A DNA stretch of 64,000 nucleotides from assembly GCF_038405225.1 (NCBI RefSeq), contig NZ_CP151657.1, positions 2,790,001 to 2,854,000 on the forward strand, read 5' to 3'. A model generated the notes under the pieces. The model saw only the letters and a program-made list of their open reading frames with translations, did no database searches and was not told the DNA's origin. The position numbers and the translations under genes are program-made. The DNA comes from Arthrobacter citreus. GTDB lineage: Bacteria; Actinomycetota; Actinomycetes; Actinomycetales; Micrococcaceae. Shown here piece after piece: positions 49,411 to 59,483 of the stretch (position 1 is its first letter; every line of letters begins with the position of its first letter).

Positions 49411-50313
49411 CTAGAGTGCTGCGAAAACTTCGCGCAGCAGGGTGGCGGTCTCGGACGGCGTCTTGCCGACCTTCACGCCGGCAGCCTCAAGGGCTTCCTT
49501 CTTGGCCTGTGCGGTTCCTGCGGAACCGGAGACGATGGCGCCTGCATGGCCCATGGTCTTGCCTTCGGGAGCCGTGAAGCCTGCCACGTAGCCGACAACC
49601 GGCTTCGTGACGTTGGCCTTGATGAACTCGGCGGCACGCTCTTCAGCGTCACCGCCGATTTCGCCGATCATGACGATGGCCTTGGTTTCGGGGTCAGCTT
49701 CGAACGCAGCCAGGGCGTCGATGTGCGTGGTGCCGATGACGGGGTCGCCGCCGATGCCGATTGCGGTGGAGAAGCCCAGGTCCCGCAGTTCGTACATCAT
49801 CTGGTAGGTCAGGGTGCCGGACTTGGAGACCAGGCCGATCGGGCCCTTGGAGGTGATGTTGTTCGGGGTGATGCCAACCAGTGCCTCGCCCGGCGTGATG
49901 ATGCCCGGGCAGTTCGGGCCGATGATGCGGGTGACCTGGTTGCCGTCGGCGTCCACCTTGGACTGGGCGTGGGCCCAGAACTCGGCGGAGTCCTGTACGG
50001 GGACACCTTCGGTGATGACGACGACGAGGCCGATGCCGGCGTCGATCGCTTCCATGACGGCGTCCTTGGTGAAGGCCGGCGGCACGAAGACGATGGAAAC
50101 GTCGGCGTTGGTCTTGTCGATGGCCTCGGTGACGGTGCCGAAGACGGGCAGTTCCACGTCGCCGTGGGTAACCGTGGTTCCAGCCTTGCGGGCGTTAACG
50201 CCACCCACAACCTGGGTTCCGGCCTTGAGCATCAGGGCGGTGTGCTTGGTGCCTTCGCCGCCGGTGATGCCCTGAACGATGACCTTGGAGTCCTTGTTCA
50301 AAAAGATAGACAT
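49411..50313 (-). CDS. sucD: Succinyl-CoA synthetase alpha subunit
   Basis: A 300-residue TCA-cycle enzyme subunit that binds CoA and carries the phosphohistidine intermediate. CoA-binding region [20 protein letters not shown] is at the N-terminus; [19 protein letters not shown] and the active His in [19 protein letters not shown] (about residue 245) are present. Length is normal. It starts 38 bp after sucC in the same operon and ends at a strong terminator. Codon use is strongly biased (highly expressed). Confidence 0.96.
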   Translation of the reverse strand: MSIFLNKDSKVIVQGITGGEGTKHTALMLKAGTQVVGGVNARKAGTTVTHGDVELPVFGTVTEAIDKTNADVSIVFVPPAFTKDAVMEAIDAGIGLVVVITEGVPVQDSAEFWAHAQSKVDADGNQVTRIIGPNCPGIITPGEALVGITPNNITSKGPIGLVSKSGTLTYQMMYELRDLGFSTAIGIGGDPVIGTTHIDALAAFEADPETKAIVMIGEIGGDAEERAAEFIKANVTKPVVGYVAGFTAPEGKTMGHAGAIVSGSAGTAQAKKEALEAAGVKVGKTPSETATLLREVFAAL

Positions 50314-50351
50314 AAGGGGATTCTCTTTCTAAAAGGTTCGACAGGCTGGGG

Positions 50352-51521
50352 TCAGCGAGCGGCGTAAGCGAGCTCGGCAGCCTTGTCGGCGCCTTCGTCC
50401 ATGGTGGTGGCCAGCGTGACCAGCGGGTGGTTGGCGTCGGCCAGGATGCGGCGGCCTTCTTCGACGTTGTTGCCGTCCAGGCGGACGACCAGCGGCTTGT
50501 TGGCTTCGTCGCCGAGGATTTCCAGGGCCTTGACGATGCCGTTGGCCACTGCGTCACAGGCGGTGATGCCGCCGAAGACGTTCACGAACACGGACTTGAC
50601 CTGCTCGTCATTGAGGATGACGTCCAGGCCGGCAGCCATGACGGAAGCGGAAGCTCCGCCACCGATGTCCAGGAAGTTGGCCGGCTTGACGTTGCCGTGC
50701 TTCTCGCCGGCGTAGGCGACGACGTCGAGCGTGGACATGACCAGGCCTGCACCGTTACCGATGATGCCCACCTGGCCGTCAAGCTTGACGTAGTTGAGGT
50801 CGTTGGCCTTGGCCTTTGCCTCCAGCGGGTCGGCAGCGTCCTTGTCTTCCAGTTCGGCGTGGCCGGGCTGGCGGAAGTCTGCGTTTTCGTCCAGCGAGAC
50901 CTTGCCGTCGAGGGCCAGGATCTCACCGTTGCCGGTGCGGACCAGCGGGTTGACCTCCACCAGGGTGGCGTCTTCCTTGACGAAGACGTCCCACAGCTTG
51001 AGGATCGCGTTGATGACGCCGTCGCGCAGTTCGGGAGCGAACCCTGCGGTGTCAACGATTTCTTCGGCCTTGGCCTGATCGATGCCGACGGCGGGATCAA
51101 CGGCAACGCGGGCCAGGGCGTCGGGACGCTCAACAGCGAGGACCTCGATTTCCATGCCGCCTTCCACCGAGCACATGGCCAGGTAGTTGCGGTTGGCGCG
51201 GTCCAGAAGAACGGAGAAGTAGAACTCCTCGGCGATGTCGGCGCCCTGGGCGATCATCACGGTGTTGACGGTATGGCCCTTGATGTCCATGCCGAGGATG
51301 TCGGAAGCGTAGGAGAACGCCTCGTCAGCGGTCTTCGCGACCTTGACGCCGCCGGCCTTGCCGCGGCCACCGACCTTGACCTGTGCTTTGACGACAACTA
51401 CGCCGCCAATCTTCTCGGCAGCAGCTTTTGCTTCTTCGGGAGTGTGCGCCACGATTCCGGCAAGCACGGGTACACCGTGCGCCTCAAACATATCGCGCGC
51501 CTGATATTCAAACAGGTCCAC
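50352..51521 (-). CDS. sucC: Succinyl-CoA synthetase beta subunit
   Basis: A 389-residue ATP-grasp subunit that with SucD converts succinyl-CoA, ADP or GDP and phosphate to succinate and [23 protein letters not shown] opens the ATP-grasp domain, and [19 protein letters not shown] is the nucleotide-binding loop. [21 protein letters not shown] holds metal ligands, and [16 protein letters not shown] is near the C-terminus. GTG start with AAGGA 9 nt upstream. First gene of sucCD. Confidence 0.96.
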   Translation of the reverse strand: MDLFEYQARDMFEAHGVPVLAGIVAHTPEEAKAAAEKIGGVVVVKAQVKVGGRGKAGGVKVAKTADEAFSYASDILGMDIKGHTVNTVMIAQGADIAEEFYFSVLLDRANRNYLAMCSVEGGMEIEVLAVERPDALARVAVDPAVGIDQAKAEEIVDTAGFAPELRDGVINAILKLWDVFVKEDATLVEVNPLVRTGNGEILALDGKVSLDENADFRQPGHAELEDKDAADPLEAKAKANDLNYVKLDGQVGIIGNGAGLVMSTLDVVAYAGEKHGNVKPANFLDIGGGASASVMAAGLDVILNDEQVKSVFVNVFGGITACDAVANGIVKALEILGDEANKPLVVRLDGNNVEEGRRILADANHPLVTLATTMDEGADKAAELAYAAR

Positions 51522-51728
51522 GGGCTAGTGTCCTTCTACGTCGAAGTAGGTTTACATTCGATCAGATGATCGCCGGAGCAAATGCGTCATGCCGGTCTGC
51601 CCCACTGGAACTTTAGTCGCTTGGCATCCAACGCCGCCCCCAGACTACCCCTTTAGTGATTAAGCGCACAGTTCTATGGTTTGTAGAATTTGCGGCGGGT
51701 GGGTTATGTCTGCGGGGCTTGACCGCGG

Positions 51729-54218
51729 TCAGGATTCCTTGGTCAGCGGCGCGTAACGCAGCAGCAGGCGCTTCTCTCCGACGTCGAACTTCACCTTTGC
51801 CACGGTCTTGTCGCCCGCGCCTTCGACCGCCAGGACGGTTCCGTGGCCGAAGGTGGTGTGGTTGACCTTGTCCCCCACCCCCACGGAGATGACCTCTTTC
51901 TGCGGCTGGACCCGGCCAATGGCCTTGGAGACCGGTGCCGCGGCGATGCTGCCGCCCGTCCCTGAGCCCGACGCCGAACCAGCACCCCAGGAGGATCCTC
52001 CGTAGCGGCTGGAGCCGGAGCCGGTGCTGCCGCCCCACGTGGGCCGGTCCATGCCCTCGCGCTTCCAGTCGATCAGTTCTCCCGGGATCTCGCCGACAAA
52101 CTGGCTGGCCGGGTTGTACTGGCTTTGCCCCCACATGCTGCGCACTTCCGAGCGCGTAATGTACAGGCGTTTCCGTGCCCGGGTGAGGCCCACGTAGGCG
52201 AGCCGGCGTTCCTCGGCCAGTTCCGCGGGGTCGGTGGCGGAGCGCTGGTGCGGGAACAGCCCCTGCTCCATGCCGGTCAGGAAGACCACTGGGAATTCCA
52301 GGCCCTTGGCGGTGTGCAGCGTCATCAGCGTGACCACGCCCTGACGGCGGGATTCCTCGACGGCGGCTGCCACTTCCTCGGCGGAGCCTTCGGGGGCATC
52401 GGGGATGGAATCGGCGTCGGCTACGAGGGAGACCTGTTCGAGGAACTCTCCCAGGGAGCCCTCCGGGTTTTCCTTTTCGTATTCGCGGACCACAGCGACG
52501 AGTTCGGCGAGGTTCTCCACCCGTGATTCGTCCTGCGGATCCGCGGAGGACCGCAGCTGGGCCAGATAGCCGGTCTGCTCCAGCACCGCTTCCAGGGCGG
52601 CGGAGGCCCCGGACCCGTTGGCCACCTCGGCGAGGTCGTCAATGAGCTTGACGAAACCGTTGACCGCATTGAGTGAACGGGTGGCCAGTCCCGGAGCTTC
52701 CGCTGCCCGGCGGAGGGCAGCCATGAACGAAATCCGCTCCCGTTCGGCCAGGGCGGCCACGGAGTATTCGGCCCGGTCGCCGATGCCGCGCTTGGGTTCG
52801 TTCAGGATCCGGCGCAGGTTCACGACGTCGTCGGAATTCACCAGCACCCGCAGGTAGGCCAGCGCGTCCTTAATTTCCTTGCGCTCGTAGAACCGGGTGC
52901 CACCCACCACCTTGTAGGGCAGCCCCACCCGGACCAGGACGTCTTCCAGGGAACGGGACTGGGCGTTGGTGCGGTAGAACACCGCCACGTCTCCCGGGCG
53001 CAGGTTTTCCTCATCCTGCAGCCGGTCGATTTCCTCGGCGATGAACCGCGCTTCCTCGTGTTCGTTCTCACCGACGTAACCGATGATCTTTTCGCCGCTG
53101 CCCTCGGCCGTCCACAGGCGTTTTTCGGGCCTGTTGGGGTTGCGGGAAATCACTGCGTTGGCGGCGTTCAGGATGTTTTGGGTGGAGCGGTAGTTCTGCT
53201 CCAGCAGGATGGTCCTCGCGGAGGGGTAGTCCTTCTCGAAGTCCACGATGTTGCGCACATCGGCGCCGCGGAAGGCATAGATGGACTGGTCGGAGTCGCC
53301 CACCACCGTCAGCTCGGCCGGCGGTATCTCCAGGGTGTTGCCCCCGCCGGGCACGCCCACGAGTTCACGCACCAGCGCGTACTGGGCGTGGTTGGTGTCC
53401 TGGTACTCGTCCACCAGGATGTGGCGGAACCGGCGGCGGTAGTATTCCGCGACACCCGGGAACGCGCGGAACATGTACACCGTCTGCGCAATCAGATCAT
53501 CGAAGTCCATGGCGTTGGCCGAGCGCATGCGCTCCGTGTAGCCCTTGTAGACGTCGGCCACGGCCTGCTCGAAAGGATCGGCCAGGTTGGCGGTCGAGGC
53601 GAACGTTTCATCGTCGATCAGTTCGTTTTTCAGCGCCGAGATCTTATGCATGATCATCTTGGGCGTGAAGCGCTTGGGATCAAGATCCAGCCCCTTGGCC
53701 ACCAGCGTGATCAGGCGCAGCGAGTCTGCGGAGTCGTAGATCGAGAAGTTGGAATTCATCCCCACGGACTTGGCCTCGCGGCGAAGGATCCGCACGCAGG
53801 AGGAGTGGAAGGTGGAAATCCACATGGTTTTCGCGACGCCGCCCACGAGGGCCTCGATGCGTTCACGCATTTCCGCGGCGGCCTTGTTCGTGAAGGTGAT
53901 CGCCAGGATCTGGCCCGGATTGGAACGTCCGGTGGCCATCAGGTACGCGATCCGGTGGCTGAGCACACGGGTTTTGCCGGAGCCGGCTCCGGCGACGATC
54001 AGCAGCGGTGAACCGCCGTGCTTAACGGCCTCTTCCTGCTGCGGGTTCAATCCCTGCAGCAGGTCCGCCGCCCGTTGTTCATCCGCGCGGGAGGCCTTCC
54101 CCTGTCGCTGCGCAGGGCTCTGGGCGGGTTCCGCGTCAGCGGACTCCCCCCGGGCGTCGGTGGCGCTGGAGGAGTCCGTTTTAGCGGCTGAAAAGTACGG
54201 ATCAAAAAGATAGTCCAT
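51729..54218 (-). CDS. pcrA: ATP-dependent DNA helicase PcrA/UvrD
   Basis: An 829-residue superfamily 1A helicase for repair and plasmid/replication fork processing. Walker A is GAGSGKTRVLSHR; motif Ia AITFTNKAAAEMRERIE; motif II LVDEYQDTNHAQYALV; motif III VVGDSDQSIYAFRGAD; motif V TLMTLHTAKGLEFPVVF and motif VI YVGLTRARKRLYIT are intact. The C-terminal 70 residues include a Gly/Ser linker and the tudor-like region ISVGVGDKVNHTTFGHGTV that binds RNA polymerase in PcrA. The N-terminal 60 residues are disordered. ATG at 54218 chosen at the conserved MDYLFDP start. Confidence 0.95.
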   Translation of the reverse strand: MDYLFDPYFSAAKTDSSSATDARGESADAEPAQSPAQRQGKASRADEQRAADLLQGLNPQQEEAVKHGGSPLLIVAGAGSGKTRVLSHRIAYLMATGRSNPGQILAITFTNKAAAEMRERIEALVGGVAKTMWISTFHSSCVRILRREAKSVGMNSNFSIYDSADSLRLITLVAKGLDLDPKRFTPKMIMHKISALKNELIDDETFASTANLADPFEQAVADVYKGYTERMRSANAMDFDDLIAQTVYMFRAFPGVAEYYRRRFRHILVDEYQDTNHAQYALVRELVGVPGGGNTLEIPPAELTVVGDSDQSIYAFRGADVRNIVDFEKDYPSARTILLEQNYRSTQNILNAANAVISRNPNRPEKRLWTAEGSGEKIIGYVGENEHEEARFIAEEIDRLQDEENLRPGDVAVFYRTNAQSRSLEDVLVRVGLPYKVVGGTRFYERKEIKDALAYLRVLVNSDDVVNLRRILNEPKRGIGDRAEYSVAALAERERISFMAALRRAAEAPGLATRSLNAVNGFVKLIDDLAEVANGSGASAALEAVLEQTGYLAQLRSSADPQDESRVENLAELVAVVREYEKENPEGSLGEFLEQVSLVADADSIPDAPEGSAEEVAAAVEESRRQGVVTLMTLHTAKGLEFPVVFLTGMEQGLFPHQRSATDPAELAEERRLAYVGLTRARKRLYITRSEVRSMWGQSQYNPASQFVGEIPGELIDWKREGMDRPTWGGSTGSGSSRYGGSSWGAGSASGSGTGGSIAAAPVSKAIGRVQPQKEVISVGVGDKVNHTTFGHGTVLAVEGAGDKTVAKVKFDVGEKRLLLRYAPLTKES

Positions 54219-54274
54219 GGTGTTCTTAAGTCTAGGTGCTGCCGCCGACTCTTTCCGGCGGGTCCACACCCGGG

Positions 54275-55075
54275 CTAAACGGAGGCCAGGGCACCGCTGA
54301 TTTCACGCACGGCGGAGGGCGTCCCGGCGATGTGCCAGCGGTAGCCGTGCACCACGGTGACTGCGGTGCTGCCGCCTGCCGCCCGAACAATGGCCTTGCC
54401 CGGCAGCCAGTCCCATTCCGGGCAGCTGTGCTGGAACCACGCCCCCAGCCGTCCGGACGCGACACCGCCAAGATCACAGGAACCCGATCCCAGCATGCGG
54501 ATGGTTGCTGTCCGCGCGGCTGCGGCTGTCCACGGGCCAGCCACCTCCGGACGCAGCAGCCAGGTCGGATGCAGATAGGTCCCGGCGCTGAGGCGGTCCA
54601 GGGGCGCGTCATCCAGCCGGGGAAGCGGAGCACCGTTGAGAGTTGCGGGATGATCCTCCCCGCCCAGCCACAGCCGGTCTTCCTGGGGCTGATAGATGGC
54701 ACCCAGCAGCACTTCGGGATCCCCGTTCAGGGATTCAGGTTCGTCCGCCTTCAGGGCAAGGGCAGAGCACCAGTACGTGGATCCGGCGAAGAAGTTGTAG
54801 GTGCCGTCCACCGGATCAATCACCCAGGACCGGCCGGAGGTGCCGGTGACACTGGCCCCCTCCTCACCCACAATCCCGTCATGGGGCCGCAGCCTGCGGA
54901 GCCTGTCCACCACCAGCTTTTCCGCGGCGTGGTCGGCGGCGGTCACGACGTCGGACACCGTGGTTTTCGAAGTGGCGGTCAGTCCCTGAGAGCGCATGCG
55001 CAGGGCCAGCGCACCGGCGTCGCGCACCAGTTCCGCGGCAAGGGAGAAGTCGTCATCTGTTGCCTTAACACTCAT
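54275..55075 (-). CDS. Inositol monophosphatase-family phosphatase
   Basis: A 266-residue Mg-dependent phosphatase of the IMPase/FBPase fold. Metal-binding motifs VGEEG (residues 69-73) and WVIDPVDGTYNFFAG (84-98) are intact, as is the C-terminal CPEWDWLPGKAIVRAAGG, in which the usual WDxAAG reads WDWLPG, typical of a subset that includes histidinol-phosphatase-like HisN enzymes. Substrate could be inositol phosphate or histidinol phosphate. ATG start with weak GGGTGG. It lies 56 bp upstream of pcrA on the same strand. Confidence 0.87.
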   Translation of the reverse strand: MSVKATDDDFSLAAELVRDAGALALRMRSQGLTATSKTTVSDVVTAADHAAEKLVVDRLRRLRPHDGIVGEEGASVTGTSGRSWVIDPVDGTYNFFAGSTYWCSALALKADEPESLNGDPEVLLGAIYQPQEDRLWLGGEDHPATLNGAPLPRLDDAPLDRLSAGTYLHPTWLLRPEVAGPWTAAAARTATIRMLGSGSCDLGGVASGRLGAWFQHSCPEWDWLPGKAIVRAAGGSTAVTVVHGYRWHIAGTPSAVREISGALASV

Positions 55076-55197
55076 GCAGCCACCCTATCGGGCAGACCCG
55101 GTCCCGGGGGAAGAGTCGGGGAAGAAGGAACTGCGGCGGTTCGGACCCGGGTCGGAAGGTCCGTGGGCTTGGGGCCGTCTCGGGATCCCGGGCGAGG

Positions 55198-56385
55198 TTA
55201 GTTCGGGGCCGGGAGGGGCGATCCGTCAGGGGTTACCCCGACAACGTTGCTGTCCGCGGCCTGCGCCGGAACTCCCGCATCAGGTCCGGCAACGGCCGGG
55301 ACCGTGGCAGGGGTTTTACCTGTCCGCCGAACCGCGCGCATGATGGGACGCTCCAGCAGGATCCAGCTGGCCACAGCGGGGATAAAGGTCAGGACTGCCG
55401 CGATGCAAATGTAGGCTGTCAGGCCGTGCTCGTGCAGTCCGTACAGAGCGAGCAGCTGCTGCACCGGAAAAGCGTAGATGTAGATGCCATATGAAACGTC
55501 GTTCTTCTTGATGAGCCGGGGCGATGGCAGCCACAGCGATATCCACAGCAGGCCGTAGGCGATGAATGCTCCGGAAGCTCCGCCGCCCCAAGCCGGGAAA
55601 AATGCCGTCAGGGCCGCTGCTGCGGCAAGGGACAGTATGGCGGGAAGCCAGTGGATGCCAATCCGGTGTTTCCAGACGTAGACCACCGCGCCGCCCAGGA
55701 AGAACGGCAGCAGGTGCACCAGCATTTCGAATTCATAGTTCGCCTGGGCGTAGGGCGAGACCCTGACCATGAACACGTTGGCCGCCACAGACAGGAGGAA
55801 GAAGATCGTCAGTGGCCAGGGGGACTTCCGCACCAGCGCAAAGAGCCCGATAAACGCCACGATCAGATAACAGCAAAACTCGAAGTAAATGCTCCAGAGC
55901 GAGCCGTTCCACACTCCCGCGTACGGGACAGCGGCAGGCGTGCCGGCAACGTCGTACACTGACATCCGCAGGCCCAGGTTGCTGAACACGTAGTTGAAGG
56001 GCGTGGTTGCCGCACCCAGGAACCCGTCCAGTGATCCGTTGGCCTTGACGTAGCCAACGGGTGCAAACATTCCCGCCACCACAATCAGGCAGATGACAAA
56101 GGCCGGAACAATCCGTGCCACCCGGTGGACCAAGTAGTCCCCCAGGCTGTGGGTGAAGCGGCTGTGCGTAATGAGGTATCCACTGATCACAAAGAAGCCC
56201 GCAACGGCCCAGCCGCCGAGGGTGTCTCCGGCGAAGGCTGGGGAATTCTCCGTGCCGGAAAGCGGCCAGGCATGATGCACCAGCACCGCCAGCGCGAAAA
56301 TCAGCCGGATCAGGTTCAGGCTGTTGTTCCGGGAGTCAAAGGACTTGCCCACCCATAGGCCGCCGTCTGCGGGGCTTTTTCCCAA
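55198..56385 (-). CDS. Acyltransferase-3 family membrane protein (OafA-like)
   Basis: A 395-residue polytopic acyltransferase that O-acylates surface sugars or lipids. The N-terminal motif RNNSLNLIRLIFALAVLVHH includes the RxxAxxxVxxxH-like catalytic His; GFFVISGYLITHSR and NGSLWSIYFEFCCYL are family features, with about ten membrane segments. TTG start at 56385 is preferred, because GGAGG lies 6 nt upstream and the conserved region begins 20 residues later. A longer frame would overlap the start of the divergent gene. Acceptor unknown. Confidence 0.87.
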   Translation of the reverse strand: MGKSPADGGLWVGKSFDSRNNSLNLIRLIFALAVLVHHAWPLSGTENSPAFAGDTLGGWAVAGFFVISGYLITHSRFTHSLGDYLVHRVARIVPAFVICLIVVAGMFAPVGYVKANGSLDGFLGAATTPFNYVFSNLGLRMSVYDVAGTPAAVPYAGVWNGSLWSIYFEFCCYLIVAFIGLFALVRKSPWPLTIFFLLSVAANVFMVRVSPYAQANYEFEMLVHLLPFFLGGAVVYVWKHRIGIHWLPAILSLAAAAALTAFFPAWGGGASGAFIAYGLLWISLWLPSPRLIKKNDVSYGIYIYAFPVQQLLALYGLHEHGLTAYICIAAVLTFIPAVASWILLERPIMRAVRRTGKTPATVPAVAGPDAGVPAQAADSNVVGVTPDGSPLPAPN

Positions 56386-56488
56386 TGTGGCCTCCAGAAG
56401 GCGTAGATAACCTGTCCATGCTAGCGGATTGGCGTTCTGCTCCCCGCGCAGGTCAGGACGCGGTCGCCGGCGCTGTTGCTGCCGGCGA

Positions 56489-56494
56489 TACTCT
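56489..56494 (+). promoter_or_regulatory. Leaderless-type -10 (TACTCT)
   Basis: Separated by 6 nt from the ATG at 56501, which lacks an SD sequence. Confidence 0.5.
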
Positions 56495-56500
56495 GTAGAC

Positions 56501-57112
56501 ATGGGAAAAACTCCGGCACAGCGGGCGGCCAAGCACGGCGAGAAGGCTGCCCTGCCCCCGCACTTAGCGAACCAGGCCACGCCGCGCTCACCTCAGCAGG
56601 CCAAGAGCAACGCGAACCTGATCCTCATAGCTGCGGTGGCCACCACACTGTTCATGTTCTTTTACCTGCATCTGATGGTGCTGAGCCAGATGACCCAGAT
56701 TTCCGGCGGGATGTCGATGCCGGACTCACTCGTGGGCGGCTACAGCATGGAGTACCTGAACGATCTGCGCTCTGTCATGGATGAGGATGCCCTCGGCCAG
56801 CTCAGTTACGTGCACAAAACCGCCGGGACGATTTTTCCGCTCATGTTCGGTTTCACCTGGCTGCTGATCATCGGCTTGAATGCGCGCGGCCGCGCCAAGC
56901 GCTGGGTGCTGTGGGCGGCGCCGATCCTCTTTGTCATTGTTGATCTGTGGGAGAACGTCGTGATTGACGCGGCTTTGGGGGCAGAAACCCTGTCCAGCTC
57001 AGATGCAGCCCTGGCCAGTGCCCTGACCATAGCCCGCTGGGTGCTTTTCGGATTGAGCCTTGTGGCGTCAGCCGTTGCCGTGTTCGGCCGTCGCGGTCCC
57101 AAAACCCCCTAA
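56501..57112 (+). CDS. Four-segment membrane protein, unknown
   Basis: A 203-residue protein with a basic 38-residue N-terminus and four hydrophobic segments (about residues 40-62, 105-125, 132-152 and 172-192). The first extracytoplasmic loop is Met/Ser-rich (GGMSMPDSLVGGYSMEYLND). I do not recognise a family. The leaderless promoter fixes the ATG, and a strong terminator ends the transcript, so it is a genuine monocistronic gene, divergent from the acyltransferase. Confidence 0.7.
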   Translation: MGKTPAQRAAKHGEKAALPPHLANQATPRSPQQAKSNANLILIAAVATTLFMFFYLHLMVLSQMTQISGGMSMPDSLVGGYSMEYLNDLRSVMDEDALGQLSYVHKTAGTIFPLMFGFTWLLIIGLNARGRAKRWVLWAAPILFVIVDLWENVVIDAALGAETLSSSDAALASALTIARWVLFGLSLVASAVAVFGRRGPKTP

Positions 57113-57144
57113 CCGAAGGCCAAAAGTACCGAAGCCCAAAATTT

Positions 57145-57186
57145 AAGGGCCCCGCCGGAAACATTCCGGCGGGGCCCTTGGTTTTG
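57145..57186 (+). terminator. Strong hairpin terminator
   Basis: A perfect 16-bp stem AAGGGCCCCGCCGGAA (57145-57160 with 57164-57179), 3-nt loop, followed by GGTTTTG. It ends the 56501 gene. Confidence 0.88.
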
Positions 57187-57265
57187 CTGCTTCACCTTCT
57201 GAAGTTCACGTTCGGTACGTCATTTTACGTTCCGCCGAGAACCCTGCGGCCAGGTGTGCCAGCAG

Positions 57266-59404
57266 CTAGCTGACGTTGGCGCGGTGGGCCCCGGCGGGAG
57301 CCGTCTCAAGTTTCGGACCCGAGTCCTGCCCCGGCTGCGCCTCGTGCCGGCCGCCGGTTCCACCCTCGCCTGAGGGCTTGGAGGGCCACCAGAACTTCTC
57401 GCCCAGGGTGAAGGCCAGTGCCGGAACAATGACCGTCCGCACCACCAGGGTGTCCAGCAGCACGCCGATGGCCACGGTAATGCCCACCTGGGTTAGCGTG
57501 ACCAGGGGCAGCACGCCGAGGACGGCAAACACAGCGGCCAGCAGGATGCCGGCACTGGTGATCACGCCGCCGGTGGACCGCAGGGCACTGAGCATGCCCT
57601 GCTTGGTGCCCATGGTCATGGCGTTCTCCCGGGCCCGGGTGGTGAGGAAGATGTTGTAGTCCACGCCCAGGGCCACCAGGAAGATGAACGAGTACAGCAG
57701 CGTGAGCGTATCCAGGGCCGGGAAGCCGAGGACGTTCACGAACAGGAACCAGCTGATGCCGGTGCTCGCAACGAAGGTCAGGAGCACTGAGGCAACCAGC
57801 AGCACCGGCGCCACGAGGCTGCGCAGCAGCACCAGCAGGACCAGGAACACGAGGATGATCACGGAGGTGACCACCAGGGTGAGGTCATGCTGGTTTGCGG
57901 CCAGCTGGTCCACGCGCTCGGCTGCTTCTCCGCCAACCAGCGCGCCGTACTCCGGGGTGGCGGCAAGGTCGGCACGCAGGTCCTCGATGAATTCGTTGGA
58001 CTCGGCGGTGCCCGGCTCGTAAGTGTCGATGATGTCGATGCGCGTCAGTCCGTCGTGCTCCGAGGCCGCTTCGGCTCCCGAGACGCTTTCCAGGGCTGAT
58101 ACTTCCTCGATCACCGCGTCGGCGCTCTCTGAGTTGACCAGGACGATCACCGGTGAGGATGAACCTGCGGGGAAGCCTTCGGCCAGCGTCTCTGCGGCCG
58201 TAACGGCCTGCGGCTTCTCGGTGAACTGCTCATTTTCGCTCAGACCGATCTGAACGTTGAACAGGAGTCCGCCGGCAGCCAGCAGGACGACGACGGCGGC
58301 ACCGGCAATGCGCTTGGGCGCGCGGGCCGTGGCCTCACCGAGCTTGCCCCAGAACTTGCCTTCACGGGCGGCGTCGCCGACCTTAGGCACGAACGGCCAG
58401 AACAGCTTTCGGCCCAGCAGCACCAGGGCGGCGGGCAGGATGAAGAGCGCACTGAGGATGGCCAGGACAATGCCCGTGGCGGCCGAGAAGCCCAGTCCGC
58501 GGTAGCTCAGGGTGTCCGTGAAGAGCAACACCAGAAGGGCCAGGATGACGGTTCCGCCGGAGGCGATAATGGCTTCCCGCGTCCGGGAGAGTGCCTTGCC
58601 CATCGCGGCGTACTTGGACTCGTGGATGCGGAGTTCCTCGCGGTAGCGCGCGATCAGCAGCAGGGCGTAGTTGGTGGCTGCACCAAAGACCAGCACGCTG
58701 GTAATGCCCACCGCTGAGGGGTCGACGTCGATACCGACCACCGGTGCCAGCAGGTCAACAACCTTCAAGGCGGACTGCTCGATGGTTGCCACCACCGCCA
58801 GCGGCACAAGCCAGAGCCACGGTGACCGGTAGGTGATGAGCAGCAGCAGGGCGACCACACCGGCCGTGACGGTCAGCAGGATGAAGTTGGCGCCCGAGAA
58901 AACCCCGGCCAGATCGGCGGTGAATGCTGCCCCACCGGTCAGCTGTGCGGTCAGTCCGTCCGGTGCCGCATCTGAAATGCCTTCGCGGAGGCTCTCCACT
59001 TCGGCCGACACGGCGTCGCCGTCGTCGGCCGCTGCCTGCAGCGTGACCGGAACCAGGCCCACCAGCTTGTTTTCGGAGACAATCGGGGGCACCTGCGGCG
59101 GCGGGCCAACGGCGCCAAGTTCGGCTGCTGCGGCATTGATGTCCGCGATGGCCGCCTGATCGGCGTCGGTCATCGGCTCCCCGTCTTCCCGGGACACCAC
59201 AATCAGTGCGGTGGACTCCTGGGCGTCAGGGAACTCTTCCAGGAGCTCATTGACCTGGGTTGTCTGGTACTCCTCGTCGAGGCCGCCCACCGTGGACGCC
59301 TCATTCTCCTGTGCCGGCAAAGCAAAGAGGCCGATGACGACCGCAAGGCTCAGCAGCAGCGTGATCCAGGCCGCTTTGGCCGATTTCACAATCCCTGCGT
59401 TCAT
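57266..59404 (-). CDS. MMPL/RND-family exporter
   Basis: A 712-residue actinobacterial MMPL (YdfJ-like) transporter. Two repeats each contain one segment, a large extracytoplasmic domain and a bundle of five segments. Conserved regions are DVDPSAVGITSVLVFGAATN (with YALLLIARYREELR), and in the second half VALGVDYNIFLTTRAREN. It likely exports lipids, siderophores or drugs; the class moves hydrophobic compounds. Divergent MarR gene and a palindromic operator in the 79-bp gap show drug- or ligand-responsive control. AGGAGC precedes the ATG at 59404. Confidence 0.9.
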   Translation of the reverse strand: MNAGIVKSAKAAWITLLLSLAVVIGLFALPAQENEASTVGGLDEEYQTTQVNELLEEFPDAQESTALIVVSREDGEPMTDADQAAIADINAAAAELGAVGPPPQVPPIVSENKLVGLVPVTLQAAADDGDAVSAEVESLREGISDAAPDGLTAQLTGGAAFTADLAGVFSGANFILLTVTAGVVALLLLITYRSPWLWLVPLAVVATIEQSALKVVDLLAPVVGIDVDPSAVGITSVLVFGAATNYALLLIARYREELRIHESKYAAMGKALSRTREAIIASGGTVILALLVLLFTDTLSYRGLGFSAATGIVLAILSALFILPAALVLLGRKLFWPFVPKVGDAAREGKFWGKLGEATARAPKRIAGAAVVVLLAAGGLLFNVQIGLSENEQFTEKPQAVTAAETLAEGFPAGSSSPVIVLVNSESADAVIEEVSALESVSGAEAASEHDGLTRIDIIDTYEPGTAESNEFIEDLRADLAATPEYGALVGGEAAERVDQLAANQHDLTLVVTSVIILVFLVLLVLLRSLVAPVLLVASVLLTFVASTGISWFLFVNVLGFPALDTLTLLYSFIFLVALGVDYNIFLTTRARENAMTMGTKQGMLSALRSTGGVITSAGILLAAVFAVLGVLPLVTLTQVGITVAIGVLLDTLVVRTVIVPALAFTLGEKFWWPSKPSGEGGTGGRHEAQPGQDSGPKLETAPAGAHRANVS

Positions 59405-59425
59405 GTTCCGCTCCTGGTGCAAATA

Positions 59426-59466
59426 AAGTATCTCCTCGAAAAAGTATCTCAATTTTAGAGATACTT
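59426..59466. promoter_or_regulatory. MarR operator between MMPL and marR genes
   Basis: The perfect inverted repeat AAGTATCTC-N7-GAGATACTT (59442-59450 and 59458-59466) has a third half-site AAGTATCTC at 59426-59434 in direct orientation. The three 9-bp half-sites lie exactly 16 bp apart. Such spacing fits dimers bound on successive helical faces, repressing both divergent promoters. Confidence 0.85.
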
Positions 59467-59471
59467 CAAGG

Positions 59472-59477
59472 TAGAGT
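59472..59477 (+). promoter_or_regulatory. Leaderless-type -10 (TAGAGT) of the marR gene
   Basis: Six nucleotides before the ATG at 59484, and just downstream of the operator palindrome. Confidence 0.55.
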
Positions 59478-59483
59478 TACAAT

